Origin: Pedobacter borealis DSM 19626
Lineage (GTDB): Bacteria > Bacteroidota > Bacteroidia > Sphingobacteriales > Sphingobacteriaceae
Reading direction: 5' to 3'
Length of the DNA: 64,000 bases
Assembly: GCF_000708285.2 (NCBI RefSeq)
Contig: NZ_JAUG01000008.1
Span: 26,757-90,756, forward strand
Below are positions 10,454 to 21,300 of the stretch, one piece after another (position 1 is the stretch's first letter; the number at the start of each line of letters is the position of its first letter). The notes below the pieces were generated by a model. The model was not told the origin of the DNA, did no database searches, and saw only the letters and a program-made list of their open reading frames with translations. The translations under genes and the position numbers were made by a program.

Positions 10454-11413
10454 ATGAAAAAAAATATTTTTAAATCTATAATACTTTTACTTGCGGTAAC
10501 CTCACTTACCTCTTGTTTAAAAGACGATAGCTTGGTGTTGGATCCTGCAAAAGGCCATAACGTTATCGAATTTGCCAATCCAGCGCAAATAGCTGTTAAT
10601 GGAACGCCGTCTCCTTTGTACGTTTTCTCTTATGATGCGGCGTCTACGCCTACACTCCCAATAACAATCAGTTACTCTGGGCCAGAAGCAGTAGCACCTC
10701 AGGATATCACAGTTAAATTTACTGTAGGTAGCCAAGCAAAAATTGATGAATACAATACTGCGACTTCTAATCATTATGTAATGCTGAAACCTGTTAGCTA
10801 TACTTTATCAACAAATGAAGTAGTGATCAAAGCTGGTACCAGCAAAGCAACTTTCAATATTGCGTTAAAGCCTTCAACTTTTGATTTCGCCGTTTCAGAG
10901 GTATTGCCTCTAACTATTACCTCAGCTTCTTCTGGTATCATTAGTGGAAACTTCAGTACAATCTTATTGAATCTTGGAGCGAAAAATAAATTTGATGGTG
11001 TTTATACATACTACGCCCTTCACGAAGCGCCTGATAGACCAACATTCTTAATAGGTACGGAATTTAAATATCCAAATGATGTTCAACTAAGAACAACAGG
11101 TGCTTCTAAGGATAATCTGTTTAATACTTATTACGGAGACTTCTTAATTCCATTATTAACCAGTACAAATGGTACCAGTGGATTTGGTTCAACAAATTTG
11201 GTATTAGAATTCGACCCGGCTACGAATAAAGTAATCTCAGCTGCCAACGCCAATATTGCACCGGCAAATGGTAGGGCAATGAATCTTGATCTTACGGCTA
11301 ATAACTATTTTGATCCTGCAACGCACAATGTGTTTGTAACGTATTTTATGACACAGCCTGGTTTCAGTCCTTTAAAGATTACAGCAAGATTAGTTTACAA
11401 AGGATCTAGATAA
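10454..11413 (+). CDS. DUF1735-type (BT_3987-like) surface lipoprotein
   Basis: Third gene of the pair 2 operon, 319 residues. The signal peptide ends LTSC with Cys20 as lipid anchor, followed by LKDDS. Residues about 30-155 form a beta-rich segment like the DUF1735/BT_3987 N-terminal domain (LPITISYSGP, then FTVGSQAKIDEYN). The C-terminal 150 residues are also beta-rich, with no recognised enzyme motif. Family members encoded after susD are usually surface glycan-binding proteins, so an accessory ligand-binding role is likely. The ligand cannot be inferred. Confidence 0.75.
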   Translation: MKKNIFKSIILLLAVTSLTSCLKDDSLVLDPAKGHNVIEFANPAQIAVNGTPSPLYVFSYDAASTPTLPITISYSGPEAVAPQDITVKFTVGSQAKIDEYNTATSNHYVMLKPVSYTLSTNEVVIKAGTSKATFNIALKPSTFDFAVSEVLPLTITSASSGIISGNFSTILLNLGAKNKFDGVYTYYALHEAPDRPTFLIGTEFKYPNDVQLRTTGASKDNLFNTYYGDFLIPLLTSTNGTSGFGSTNLVLEFDPATNKVISAANANIAPANGRAMNLDLTANNYFDPATHNVFVTYFMTQPGFSPLKITARLVYKGSR

Positions 11414-11471
11414 AAGAATCCAAATAATGGACGATTAATGATTTTAACCATTCGTTAAATCTACTAACTTC

Positions 11472-11508
11472 AAACGGCCCCCATCTTTATAGTTGGGGGC
11501 TGTTTTTT
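11472..11508 (+). terminator. Rho-independent terminator of the pair 2 operon
   Basis: A 12-bp stem (11472-11483 with 11494-11505, one G-U pair) rich in C/G is followed by a T run. Confidence 0.85.
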
Positions 11509-11627
11509 TAATTAATAATTTTATGCAATAGACTAATTTACAGGGATTTTTGTTGTTTAAATTTAAAAAAAGGAAATAGATAATTTAAAAATTAACTATA
11601 TTTATGTTCAAACTAACTAGCTCCATT

Positions 11628-12332
11628 ATGAATATTTACAAAAACATTTATTTTGCTGCCGTTGCACTTTTCGCATCTGCACAATTAAGCCAGGCCCAGG
11701 AACAAAAAACATCCGTTCTTTCTGATCAAACGAAGGTTGTTTATGCAATGAACGACGCTAAAAAACTAGAGGGCGTTTATTCTGTTTTGAAGAATGACGA
11801 TAAAGTTTTTTTAAGAGGAGTTTATAAAGATAATGTAAGATCAGGTAATTGGTATGCGTTTAACGATAATGGAAATGTTTTTCTTCGCTACAATTACGAC
11901 CTTAAAAAACTGCTTTATTTAGATACGGTAAGCATTAATCGATTAAAGGTTGAAGTGAAAACCGATGATCCAGAAGTAAAAGAAAAAGCGAGTATCCCTG
12001 TCCCCATTTCATCAATCGATCAGTATATTTCGTTATTGGCAACAGAATTAAAAAGGGTGATCCTAAAGGATAATAAAAATGCAGATGGTACACTTGATGC
12101 GGATCTAATTACCAATATTGATAAAAATGGTAAAGCCAGTTATGAAGCAAGTTATACTGTTGATGGGATTCCTGTAACCAAACGTCTAATTATTTCTGAA
12201 AAAACATTTGATATTGACTGGATTCCTTCAAGTTATAAAGGTGTAAATTATGCATCGGTGTTTTCGGTTAAGGCCAAAATAGATTTTGCACAAAAGCCAG
12301 GAATAAAACAGAGATTTATTTGGGTATACTAG
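11628..12332 (+). CDS. Exported protein of unknown function
   Basis: I do not recognise the family. I prefer the ATG at 11628, giving 234 residues, over the ATG at 11604. It yields a clean signal peptide (MNIYKNIYFAAVALFASA then QLSQAQ). A promoter-like TATATTTA overlaps the earlier ATG (11597-11604), and the AACTAAC leader before the preferred start resembles that of the susC genes. Residues about 40-80 have a MORN-like flavour (GVYKDNVRSGNWYAFNDNGN), and the C-terminal half is beta-rich with charged loops. The gene stands alone between two terminators, so it is a single transcription unit. The role is unknown and the location probably periplasmic. Confidence 0.7.
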   Translation: MNIYKNIYFAAVALFASAQLSQAQEQKTSVLSDQTKVVYAMNDAKKLEGVYSVLKNDDKVFLRGVYKDNVRSGNWYAFNDNGNVFLRYNYDLKKLLYLDTVSINRLKVEVKTDDPEVKEKASIPVPISSIDQYISLLATELKRVILKDNKNADGTLDADLITNIDKNGKASYEASYTVDGIPVTKRLIISEKTFDIDWIPSSYKGVNYASVFSVKAKIDFAQKPGIKQRFIWVY

Positions 12333-12377
12333 CATAGTAGCCAATGGAGGAAAACTTCCTAGTGATATTCATTAGTT

Positions 12378-12419
12378 AAATAACAAAAGGAACGACTGCA
12401 ATCGTTCCTTTTGTTATTT
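12378..12419 (+). terminator. Terminator after the exported protein gene
   Basis: A perfect 18-bp stem (12378-12395 with 12402-12419) with a 6-nt loop. AAATAAC on one arm and GTTATTT on the other mean it could act in both directions. From here to 12642 the DNA is AT-rich leader with a TATATTTA box at 12592-12599. Confidence 0.8.
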
Positions 12420-12642
12420 AAACATTTTGAATTATACCAATGGCCAATAGTTGTTTAATCGTGTCAGAACACATTATTCTCATAAAAGTAGATTTTAAAA
12501 GACATGATTGCTAAGTATTTTGTCTGTGTCATTTAAAAGTCAAATACAAGTTTGTTTTGTTAATGTTTGTTAAAAATCTATAAAACGCGATTATATTTAA
12601 GGCTTTTTAAAACAAACTAAATCATTTACTAACTTAAATTTC

Positions 12643-15600
12643 ATGAAAAAACTTCTACAAAGTTTGTTCGTGTTGATGTTTATTGCATTTAATGCAATTG
12701 CTCAAGAACGAACAATTACTGGTTCTGTTATCTCGTCTGACGACAAACTGCCACTTCCCGGAGTAAGCGTTAAGGTTCAGGGTGTGCAAGGTGGGGCGAT
12801 GACCGACGCAAATGGTAAATACAGTCTTCGTGTTTCGGCTGGGTCAGCTATTTTACAATTTACTTACTTAGGTTATGCTACACAAACTCTAAAAATTGGT
12901 GCGGGCAATACCTTAAATGTGGTTTTAGTACCTGATGCTAAAGATTTATCTGAAGTGGTTGTAACTGCTCTAGGTCTAAAAAGAGCCAAAAGAGACTTAG
13001 GTTATTCCACACAGAATGTTAAAGGGGAGCAGCTTGTTGATAGAGGAGATAATAACTTCCTTAATGCTTTACAAGGTAAAATTGCTGGCGTGGAGATTAC
13101 TGGCGCGAGTGGTAGCGCAGGTTCTTCAACTAACATTATTTTACGGGGGATGTCTTCGTTATCTGGCTCAAACCAACCATTATTCGTAATAGATGGCATT
13201 CCGATTAGCAATGATGTAGATCAAACTACCAATACTTTGTATGGTAATCAGCCAGCTAACCGCGCTTTGGATATTGACCCAAACAATATCGAGTCTTTAA
13301 ACGTGCTGCAAGGCCCAGCTGCTGCCGCACTTTATGGTTCGAGAGCATCAGCAGGTGCAATTATAATTACCACAAAAAAAGGATCAGGAGCGGCTGGTAA
13401 AACAGACATTACAGTTAATTCTGCCTATGGTGTGCAAAATGTTTATGGATTTCCTAAATTACAAAATGAATTTGGCCAAGGTTCTAGTGGGGTGTTTTCT
13501 CCAACCTCAACATTTTCATTAGGTAATAGATTTGGCACAACACCAACAGTTGCAAATGGTTTAATCGCTGCTGCAGGCACAAACCCAGTAATTAATGGCG
13601 TAACTTACAAACCTGGTGATGTATTGCCGTATATTAGCTATCCAGATAACTTTAATACATATTTCGCACAAGGTCATACGTGGGATAATAATATTTCAAT
13701 CGTAAGCGGTGACGCTAAAAATAATTATGCATTCTCTGCAGGTAATTCAACAACCAAAGGTATCTTGCCCGCATCTGATTTTGATAAAGTTAACTTAAGA
13801 TTTAGTGCGGGTTCTCAGCTAACCAAAAAGTTAAATCTTAATGGTTCTGCAAATTATTTCAATACTTTCCAAAACGGTGCTACAACTCAGGGTAATGGTG
13901 CAAACAGTAGTATGTTTGGGGTTTTCGGAATTACTAGATCAACAGATTTGGCTTATTATAGAGACAATTATAAAAATGCTGATGGTACGAATAATTGGTT
14001 TGTTACAGGTCGCGATAACCCATATTTTGCAGCATATGAAAATTCTTTTAAAAGTAGAGTTTCTCGTTTCTTAGGTAACGTTAGTTTAAGCTATGATGTT
14101 TTAGACTGGTTGAACGTTAGTTATCGCTTAGGTTTAGATACTTATACTGATAGGCGTAAACGTTATGTAGCTATCGGTTCAACTCAGGCGGCAAGTTCTG
14201 CTGGTAGCGTAACTGAAGATAACTTCTTTAGAAGTGAGTTAAATGGTGACTTACTTATCACAGCTAAAAAGCAAAATATTTTTACAAAAGGGTTGAATGC
14301 TACTGCGTTATTAGGGCAGAATATCAACCAAAGAGATTTCCAAAATGCTACAGTATCAGGTGTCGGATTAACTATCCCAGACTATGCTAATGTTGCAAAC
14401 GGACAAGTTTTCACTAATTCTGGTGAAAGTACGACAAGAAGAAGATTATTAGGTTATTATGGACAGATCTCATTGGGATATAATAACTATTTATTCTTGG
14501 AACTGACTGGCCGTTTTGACCAATCTTCTACTCTTCCTGTTGCTAATAACACTTATTTCTACCCATCAGTATCTACAAGCTTTGTGTTTACAGATGCATT
14601 TAAAATTAAATCAGACATTTTAAGCATGGGTAAAATTCGTGCTTCTTATGCTAAGGTTGGTAAAGATGCTAATCCTTACGTGTTAGATGCTAGATCTTAT
14701 TCTTCTGGTAGCTATGGGAATAATACTGCAAGCTTTAGTTTCCCTTATGGATCTATATTAGGATTTGGTGCAAACAGTTCGATTGGTAATCCTGATTTAA
14801 AACCAGAATTCACTAATTCTTATGAATTTGGGTTAAACTTGGGTTTATTTAAGGATAGGATTAACTTAGATGCAACAATCTATAAACAAGGTAGTAAAAA
14901 TCAGATTGTTAGTGTAGCATTGCCTGCATCAACAGGATACGGTAGCCGCTTAACAAATATTGGTGAAGTATCTAATAAAGGTATCGAACTATTATTAAGT
15001 GGTTTAGCGATTAAAACTAAAGATGTTAGTTGGGATATCTCCGCAAACTTCTCTAAAAACAAAAATAAAGTTGTTTCAATTGCCCCAGGTGTAACTTCAT
15101 TTGCCGTTGCTGGTAATGCATTCACTGGACAGATCCCAACTATTTATGAAGGTTATGCTTATGGTGTAATTGTAGGTAGTAAATATCCACGTAGTCCTTC
15201 GGGCGATTTGATCGTTGATAAAACTACAGGTCTTTACAGTACTGCAACTATTCCAAACCAAGTTATTGCAGATCCAAACAAACAATGGACTGCAGGTTTA
15301 ACGAATACAGTAAGGTATAAGAACTTCATTTTCTCCGGACTTGTTGATTTCAAAAAAGGTGGAGATATTATTTCATGGACTGCAGCTACGTTAAGATCTA
15401 ATGGATCATTATTAATCACTGCAGAGGATCGTGAACAACCACACATTTTGCCGGGAGTTATCCAAAATACAGATGGAAGTTTTTCTCCTAACAACATCCA
15501 GATTCCAGGACAAACATATTGGAATGCAGGTTTTGGTGGTATCGGTGGAAGTGAGTTCAATGTATATGATGCGACAACTTTCCGTTTAAGAGAGATTACC

Positions 15601-15813
15601 ATTGGCTATGATTTAGCTGGTAAAGTTTTAAAAACAAACGTTATTAAAAATATTCGCTTAACTGTTTATGGCAGAAATCTTTATTATTATGCCCCAAATA
15701 GCCCTATCGATCCTGAAGTCTCAACTCAAGGTGCCGGCAATATTAGAGGCTTAGAGCTTCAAAGCGCACCTAATACAAGAAACTTTGGGGCTAGTTTAAG
15801 AGTAACTTTTTAA
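12643..15813 (+). CDS. SusC/RagA-family TonB-dependent outer-membrane receptor (pair 3)
   Basis: Importer of 1056 residues with a signal peptide ending AIAQ near residue 21 and a carboxypeptidase-regulatory-like domain with PGVSVKVQG. A TonB-box-like EVVVTALGLKR follows, then a plug with FVIDGIPI and LQGPAAAALYGSRASAG, and a barrel ending in a terminal F. Its start is near-identical to three other susC genes here. A susD follows 23 bp downstream, then a small lipoprotein gene. The substrate is unknown, and the lack of an STN domain argues against sigma/anti-sigma control. Confidence 0.95.
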   Translation: MKKLLQSLFVLMFIAFNAIAQERTITGSVISSDDKLPLPGVSVKVQGVQGGAMTDANGKYSLRVSAGSAILQFTYLGYATQTLKIGAGNTLNVVLVPDAKDLSEVVVTALGLKRAKRDLGYSTQNVKGEQLVDRGDNNFLNALQGKIAGVEITGASGSAGSSTNIILRGMSSLSGSNQPLFVIDGIPISNDVDQTTNTLYGNQPANRALDIDPNNIESLNVLQGPAAAALYGSRASAGAIIITTKKGSGAAGKTDITVNSAYGVQNVYGFPKLQNEFGQGSSGVFSPTSTFSLGNRFGTTPTVANGLIAAAGTNPVINGVTYKPGDVLPYISYPDNFNTYFAQGHTWDNNISIVSGDAKNNYAFSAGNSTTKGILPASDFDKVNLRFSAGSQLTKKLNLNGSANYFNTFQNGATTQGNGANSSMFGVFGITRSTDLAYYRDNYKNADGTNNWFVTGRDNPYFAAYENSFKSRVSRFLGNVSLSYDVLDWLNVSYRLGLDTYTDRRKRYVAIGSTQAASSAGSVTEDNFFRSELNGDLLITAKKQNIFTKGLNATALLGQNINQRDFQNATVSGVGLTIPDYANVANGQVFTNSGESTTRRRLLGYYGQISLGYNNYLFLELTGRFDQSSTLPVANNTYFYPSVSTSFVFTDAFKIKSDILSMGKIRASYAKVGKDANPYVLDARSYSSGSYGNNTASFSFPYGSILGFGANSSIGNPDLKPEFTNSYEFGLNLGLFKDRINLDATIYKQGSKNQIVSVALPASTGYGSRLTNIGEVSNKGIELLLSGLAIKTKDVSWDISANFSKNKNKVVSIAPGVTSFAVAGNAFTGQIPTIYEGYAYGVIVGSKYPRSPSGDLIVDKTTGLYSTATIPNQVIADPNKQWTAGLTNTVRYKNFIFSGLVDFKKGGDIISWTAATLRSNGSLLITAEDREQPHILPGVIQNTDGSFSPNNIQIPGQTYWNAGFGGIGGSEFNVYDATTFRLREITIGYDLAGKVLKTNVIKNIRLTVYGRNLYYYAPNSPIDPEVSTQGAGNIRGLELQSAPNTRNFGASLRVTF

Positions 15814-15836
15814 TTAACTATCGTAAATATTTAAAT

Positions 15837-17288
15837 ATGAAAAAAATTATATTATTTGCAGCGTGTGTATTGTCGATGGCATCCTGCAAGAAATTTTTAG
15901 ATGTAAACCAGAATCCAAACTCTGCGTTAAAGGTGCCTTCTAAAGTGTTATTGCCAACAACCTCTATTGGAATTGGATGGGCTAATGCAAATGAATTAGG
16001 TAGATGTGCATCTATTTTGATGCAGTATAATGCTGGCTTAGCTAATCAAAACTTAACCTATGATAGTTATAATATCTCAGGTTTATTTGATAACCAATGG
16101 AATTTTGAGATTTTTCAAGGTTGTATAAATAACTTACGTGTTATTATTCAGCAGTCTGAATCTACAGATCCTGCTTATTCAGGTATTGCTAAAATTCAAT
16201 TGGCTTATATTTTTTCTGTGATGACAGATCTTTGGGGAGACGTTCCATATTCACAAGCTGGTTTCGGTTTAGATTTCCCAGCGCCAAGATATGACGCTCA
16301 AGCAGATATCTACCAAGGTAATTCAGGAGCTGGCATCACTTCACTATTTGATCTTGTGAAAAGTGGTATTGCTGATTTAAACAAAACATCGGCATTAAAA
16401 CCAGGTACCGATGATTTAATTTATGGTGGTGTGTTAACGAAATGGAAAAGAGCTGGAAATAGCCTAATCTTAAAATTCGCAAATACGATTTCAGGTGTAA
16501 ACCCAACATTGGCAAAAGCCCAGATCGATGGCGTACTGGCTAGTGCTGAAGGTTATATTGATGATAATCAGTATGATTTAATGGTACCTTTTAGCTCAGC
16601 TGTTACTAACCAGAACCCAATGTATGTTCAAGACATTTCTGGAAGTTTTAAGAATGGTGAAATGTTAAGTACGAGATTGTTAGCTTTATCTAAAAGTGTT
16701 AATGATACCGTTAGGTTGTCTAAGTTTTATACTAAGCCACTGGGTACAAGATTTGTTGCCTACGAAAATGGTTCTACTGTTGCTGCGCCAACGCTTGCTA
16801 CTAGGTCCATGTATAATACATACGTGGTTGGTACTGCGGGTGAAGCACCGGTTAGGTTGTTAACCAATTTCCAAGGAAAGTTCATCTTGGCTGAATCGGC
16901 TTTATTATTAGGTACAGCTGGTGACGCAAATAGCTTATATCAGGCGGGCATAAGAGCTTCGATGACTAAAGCTGGAATGACTACAGCAGAAATTACTCAA
17001 TATTTTACTGATAACCCTACTGTTGTTACTTTGAGTGGTACTAATGCAGATAAGCTTAAACAAATTATCACTCAAAAATATCTTTCGTGGGTAGGTAATG
17101 GTATCGAAGCTTATAACGATTACAGAAGGACCGGATACCCGGTATTAGCTCCTGCATTAAATGCTGTTGGAGATAACAATGGAGTAATTCCTTTGCGTTA
17201 TGTTTATACTTCAAATGAAGGAAACGCAAATCCTAATCAGCCTAAGCCGCTTATTAAAACAAGTGTAAAGGTTTGGTGGGGTAAATAA
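15837..17288 (+). CDS. SusD-like_2-family surface lipoprotein (pair 3)
   Basis: Surface lipoprotein of 483 residues with signal MKKIILFAACVLSMASC; lipidation is predicted at Cys17, followed by KKFLDVNQNP. The WGDVPYSQAG motif near residue 134 is the SusD-like_2 signature region, and GIEAYNDYRRTGYP near residue 420 is the usual late motif. It is the binding partner of the SusC encoded just upstream. A small lipoprotein gene follows after 30 bp. Confidence 0.92.
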   Translation: MKKIILFAACVLSMASCKKFLDVNQNPNSALKVPSKVLLPTTSIGIGWANANELGRCASILMQYNAGLANQNLTYDSYNISGLFDNQWNFEIFQGCINNLRVIIQQSESTDPAYSGIAKIQLAYIFSVMTDLWGDVPYSQAGFGLDFPAPRYDAQADIYQGNSGAGITSLFDLVKSGIADLNKTSALKPGTDDLIYGGVLTKWKRAGNSLILKFANTISGVNPTLAKAQIDGVLASAEGYIDDNQYDLMVPFSSAVTNQNPMYVQDISGSFKNGEMLSTRLLALSKSVNDTVRLSKFYTKPLGTRFVAYENGSTVAAPTLATRSMYNTYVVGTAGEAPVRLLTNFQGKFILAESALLLGTAGDANSLYQAGIRASMTKAGMTTAEITQYFTDNPTVVTLSGTNADKLKQIITQKYLSWVGNGIEAYNDYRRTGYPVLAPALNAVGDNNGVIPLRYVYTSNEGNANPNQPKPLIKTSVKVWWGK

Positions 17289-17318
17289 CAAATATTAAGT
17301 ACATTTTAGATAAACATC

Positions 17319-17825
17319 ATGAAATTAAATATAAAATCAAGTGTGTATTTGGGATTAATGGTTATTATGGGATTGGCTTCTTGTAAAAAAGAAAATATTT
17401 CTAACGTTAATAATCTTCCCGAAATACCGGTAACCGTAAACAATAAATACGATATCTTTACTGCACCAACTGTTAAAACCTCTTTAAGCGGGGGCGGTGC
17501 AATTCAGATTGTATTGTCAATCCCTGCTGAATCGGGCAGAACTATTAAAGAAATAACAAGGGTAGCGGCTGGAACGGCTTATGGAAGTGTTCAGGTAGCT
17601 ACTGGTTTATATAATACTGCTCCTATTGTTGGAAATGGTACTACTGTTACCTTTAATACGACTTTAGCCGAATACACTGCTAAAACAGGTTTAGCTGCCC
17701 CTACTTCAGCTGTAGCAGGAACAACTACTGCTGCGATTTTGGCAAGAAGTTTTTATTTCCTCATTACCCTTGATAATGGACAAACTATTGTTCCAACATA
17801 TGTAAGGGTTTATGTAGATAAGTAA
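17319..17825 (+). CDS. Small lipoprotein of unknown function, last gene of pair 3 operon
   Basis: 168 residues with a lipoprotein signal ending GLASC (Cys22) followed by KKEN. The mature part is beta-rich and Thr/Ala/Gly-rich (GGGAIQIVLSIPAESGRTI, then a late SFYFLITLDNG segment). This fits a small immunoglobulin-like fold, but no Pfam family is recognised. Its position after susD and before a terminator suggests an accessory surface protein of this uptake system. Confidence 0.65.
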   Translation: MKLNIKSSVYLGLMVIMGLASCKKENISNVNNLPEIPVTVNNKYDIFTAPTVKTSLSGGGAIQIVLSIPAESGRTIKEITRVAAGTAYGSVQVATGLYNTAPIVGNGTTVTFNTTLAEYTAKTGLAAPTSAVAGTTTAAILARSFYFLITLDNGQTIVPTYVRVYVDK

Positions 17826-17850
17826 CTCATTTAAAAACAGTATTAAGAGG

Positions 17851-17879
17851 AGGAGATTGCATTGCAATCTCCTTTTTTT
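17851..17879 (+). terminator. Rho-independent terminator of the pair 3 operon
   Basis: A 10-bp stem (17851-17860 with 17864-17873) and a 3-nt loop are followed by seven T. Confidence 0.85.
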
Positions 17880-17991
17880 GTCTGAGATTTTTAACTTTAT
17901 TTATTGTGTGTGTATATTTTGTTTTTTTTGATTCTTTTTTTTGTTGTATTTTAGTTTGTTATTGATTTTTTAGTTTTTATATTCAGCTATT

Positions 17992-18147
17992 ATTAACTAA
18001 ACTAAAATTTTTATGAAAAAACCTCTACGGAATTCATTCGTATTTCCGTTATTGCAAATTTTGAAACAAATTACGATCGAATTTTGGCAAAAATCCTATC
18101 ATGTGGGGATGATTCATCGCTCTTTTCTGATTTATGTGTTAAAATGA
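17992..18147 (+). pseudogene. Vestigial susC 5' end (leader, start codon and first codons)
   Basis: The leader attaactaaacta (17992-18004) and the start ATGAAAAAACCTCTAC (from 18013) closely copy the leader and start of the intact susC at 18389. After about ten codons similarity to a SusC signal peptide fades, and the frame stops at 18145-18147 after 44 codons. It looks like the remnant of a deleted susC copy. The rest of the 17880-18388 interval shows nothing else coding. I cannot exclude that the short frame is still translated. Confidence 0.55.
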
Positions 18148-18388
18148 AGTTTAAACTGGCAGAACCACCACAGTTGTAATTACGATAGCTCATTTTATCA
18201 TTCAATTAACAAATATTATTTCTTTAATTTTTTTGCAAAAAAAGGGTTAACTGACTAAATGAAGCTAATCTGTTTTTTAAGGGTACTTTGATTTTTGAGT
18301 GAATAATGCAAATATAAAATTGTAAAATTTGCATTACAAAATACTAAATCATATATTGGATTATTATTAACTAAACTAAATTATTTTT

Positions 18389-21300
18389 ATGAAAAAACTT
18401 CTACAAAGTTTGTTCATATTGCTATTTATTGCCACCTCAGCAATAGCGCAAGATCGAACAATCACTGGAACAGTTACGGCTCAAGAAGATGGATTACCTC
18501 TCCCAGGTGTAAGTGTAAAAATCAAAGGTGCAACTGGCGGAACCACTTCAGGTGCAGATGGTAAGTATTCACTCAAAGTCAATGGCAAAGCAACAGCACT
18601 AGAATTCTCGTATATCGGTTTCTTAAGCCAAACAAAAGCTATTGGCGGTAGTAATGTGGTTAACGTACAGTTAAAAAGCGATTCTAAAACATTATCTGAT
18701 GTCGTAGTAACAGGTTATACCACACAATCAAAGAGAGATGTTACCGGGTCAATAGCAAGTGTAAGTGGAGAAAAGCTTAAAAACTTACCTGTTCAGAGTT
18801 TTGAGCAAGCACTTGCAGGTAAAGCAGCAGGTGTAAACATCATTCAGCCAAACGGCGTTTTAAATAACCCTCCTGTTTTTAGGGTGCGTGGTTTTAACTC
18901 TATCTCTTTAAGTTCTTATCCATTAATCATTGTTGATGGTATTCCTGTATTTACCGGCGATCAATCGGCTAACAGTGCTGCAGGTAATGCATTGGGAGAC
19001 ATCAACCCTGCTGATATCGAATCGATCGATATCTTAAAAGATGCGGCATCATCTGCAATCTATGGTTCCAGAGCAGCTAACGGCGTTGTAGTAATTACTA
19101 CTAAAAAGGGTAAACAAGGGGTAACTAAAATTAATTATGAAGGTTGGGTAGGAACTACAAAAGCCCAAAACCTTACACCATTATTAAATGCCGCCGAATA
19201 TGTTCTGATCAAAAATGAATCCAGAACAAATAATGGCCAGGCTCCAGCATTCTTTCTACAAACAAGATCGGATGGTTCGCAAGTAGAAACAAATTGGTAT
19301 GATTACGCCTATAGAACAGCCACATCTCAAAACCATGCCTTAAACTTTTCTGGGGCAAATGAAAAAACTTCATATTATGTATCATTAGGATATAGCAATC
19401 AAGAAGGTTTTATCATTGGAAACTCTTTTGAAAGGAAAAATGGCCGTGTAAATATTGACCATAAATTATTTAAAAACGTAACTATTGGAACAAACTTTTC
19501 ATATAGTAATACCTTAAACCGTGCACCCAATACGGGTTCACTACCTGGACAGGCTTTCTCAACTGTTGGTTTGGGTAGGTTGGCAATTGTATTGCCTCCA
19601 AACGTAGCGGCATATAACGAGGACGGCTCTTATAATATAAATGCGCCGGCAGGCTCTGTCGGTTTAGGTGCAAATACCATTGCATCAAATTATCCGAATG
19701 CAGCTGTATTGGTAAACGAAGATAAAAATACATCAGAAAGTGACCGTATCATAGCAAATGCTTATGCTTCAATCCAGATTGTAAAAGGCTTAACTTTTAA
19801 AACGACTTATGGTTTAGATAACCTTAAAATCGATAACAATTCATTTGTTAACCGTTTACAAGGTGATGGTTTTCCTTACGTTGGAGGTGCCACCAGTAAT
19901 TTTGTAAAAAATAGTAGGTGGAATTGGTCCAACACGTTAAACTATAATGGTGTATTTGGTGATCATTCCGTGGGTGCATTTATCGGTGCTGAAGACCAGT
20001 ATACCAAATCGCTTGGCTATGGTGCAACCAGACAAGGGGTAATTGATCCTTTCATTGAAGTTTTTCAGGGAGCCTTTGGCGCCATTACACCTGCTGGATT
20101 AGTACAGGGAGATAATGCTTTCCGCTCTTATTTTGGTAGTGTCAATTATGATTATAAAAAGAAATATTATTTAACTGGATCTTTCAGGCGTGATGGCTAC
20201 TCTGGATTATCAGCTGCGAATAAATATGGTAATTTTGGTGGCGCATCAGTTGGTTATGCTATTTCAGAAGAAAGTTTCTATAAAGACCTCGGTATCAGTA
20301 AAGTCTTAACACGTATTAAATTACACGGAAGTTATGGAGAGGTTGGAAATATCAACATTGGTAATTACCCAGCCTTGTTCCTATATAATCCAGGGTTATA
20401 CGGTTCTTCACCAGCACTGTCTTTTTCACAAGCAGGTAATCCTGATTTAAGGTGGGAAACTAGTAAAAAGGCCGATATTGGAATTAATTTAGAATTTTTA
20501 AGCGGACGTTTCTCATTAGATGTAGATTATTACCACAATGATATCGATAACCTGGTTCAGAACGCACCGCAGGCACCTTCAAAGGGCATTCCGGGGAATG
20601 CAATTACAACCAATGTTGGTAAAATGTATAACAAGGGGCTTGAATTTACATTAAATTCAAGGAATTTTGATGGTGATGACTTCGGTTGGACAACCAGTTT
20701 TACTTTCAGTACATTGAAAAACGAGGTTACTGCATTGGGTAATAACAATGCAGATTTATTTGGCGCTACCTCTTTAGAAACTGCAAATATTACAAGAGTG
20801 GGCTATCCTATTGGATCGATCTATACGGTTGAAACTGCAGGTGTTGACCCAGCAACCGGCGAACGGATTTTCGTTAATAGATTTGGGCAAAAATTAAGGT
20901 TCAGTTTTGGCCGTGCTACTGCAGCCCGTTACCAGTATCTTGATGGCCCGAATGCAGGACAAAATGCCCCAGCAATTGATGCCGCATTAGATGCCACAAT
21001 AACCGGACAATCAATACCAAAATGGTTCGGCGGTTTAGATAATAATTTCCGTTATAAAGCTTTTGATTTAAGTTTAGGGTTAACATTCTCGGGTGGAAAC
21101 AAGATTTACTATGGATCATTAGCGGGTCTTCGTGATCAACGCTTTTGGAACAATGAAGCAGGTGTATTGAACAGATGGACCACACCAGGTCAGATCACAG
21201 ATATACCCCGTGTTGTTTATGGTGATAATACTTCAAATGGATCTGCTTTTGCCCAATCACAGAATGTTTTCTCTGGCAATTTCTTGAAAGTTAGAAACCT

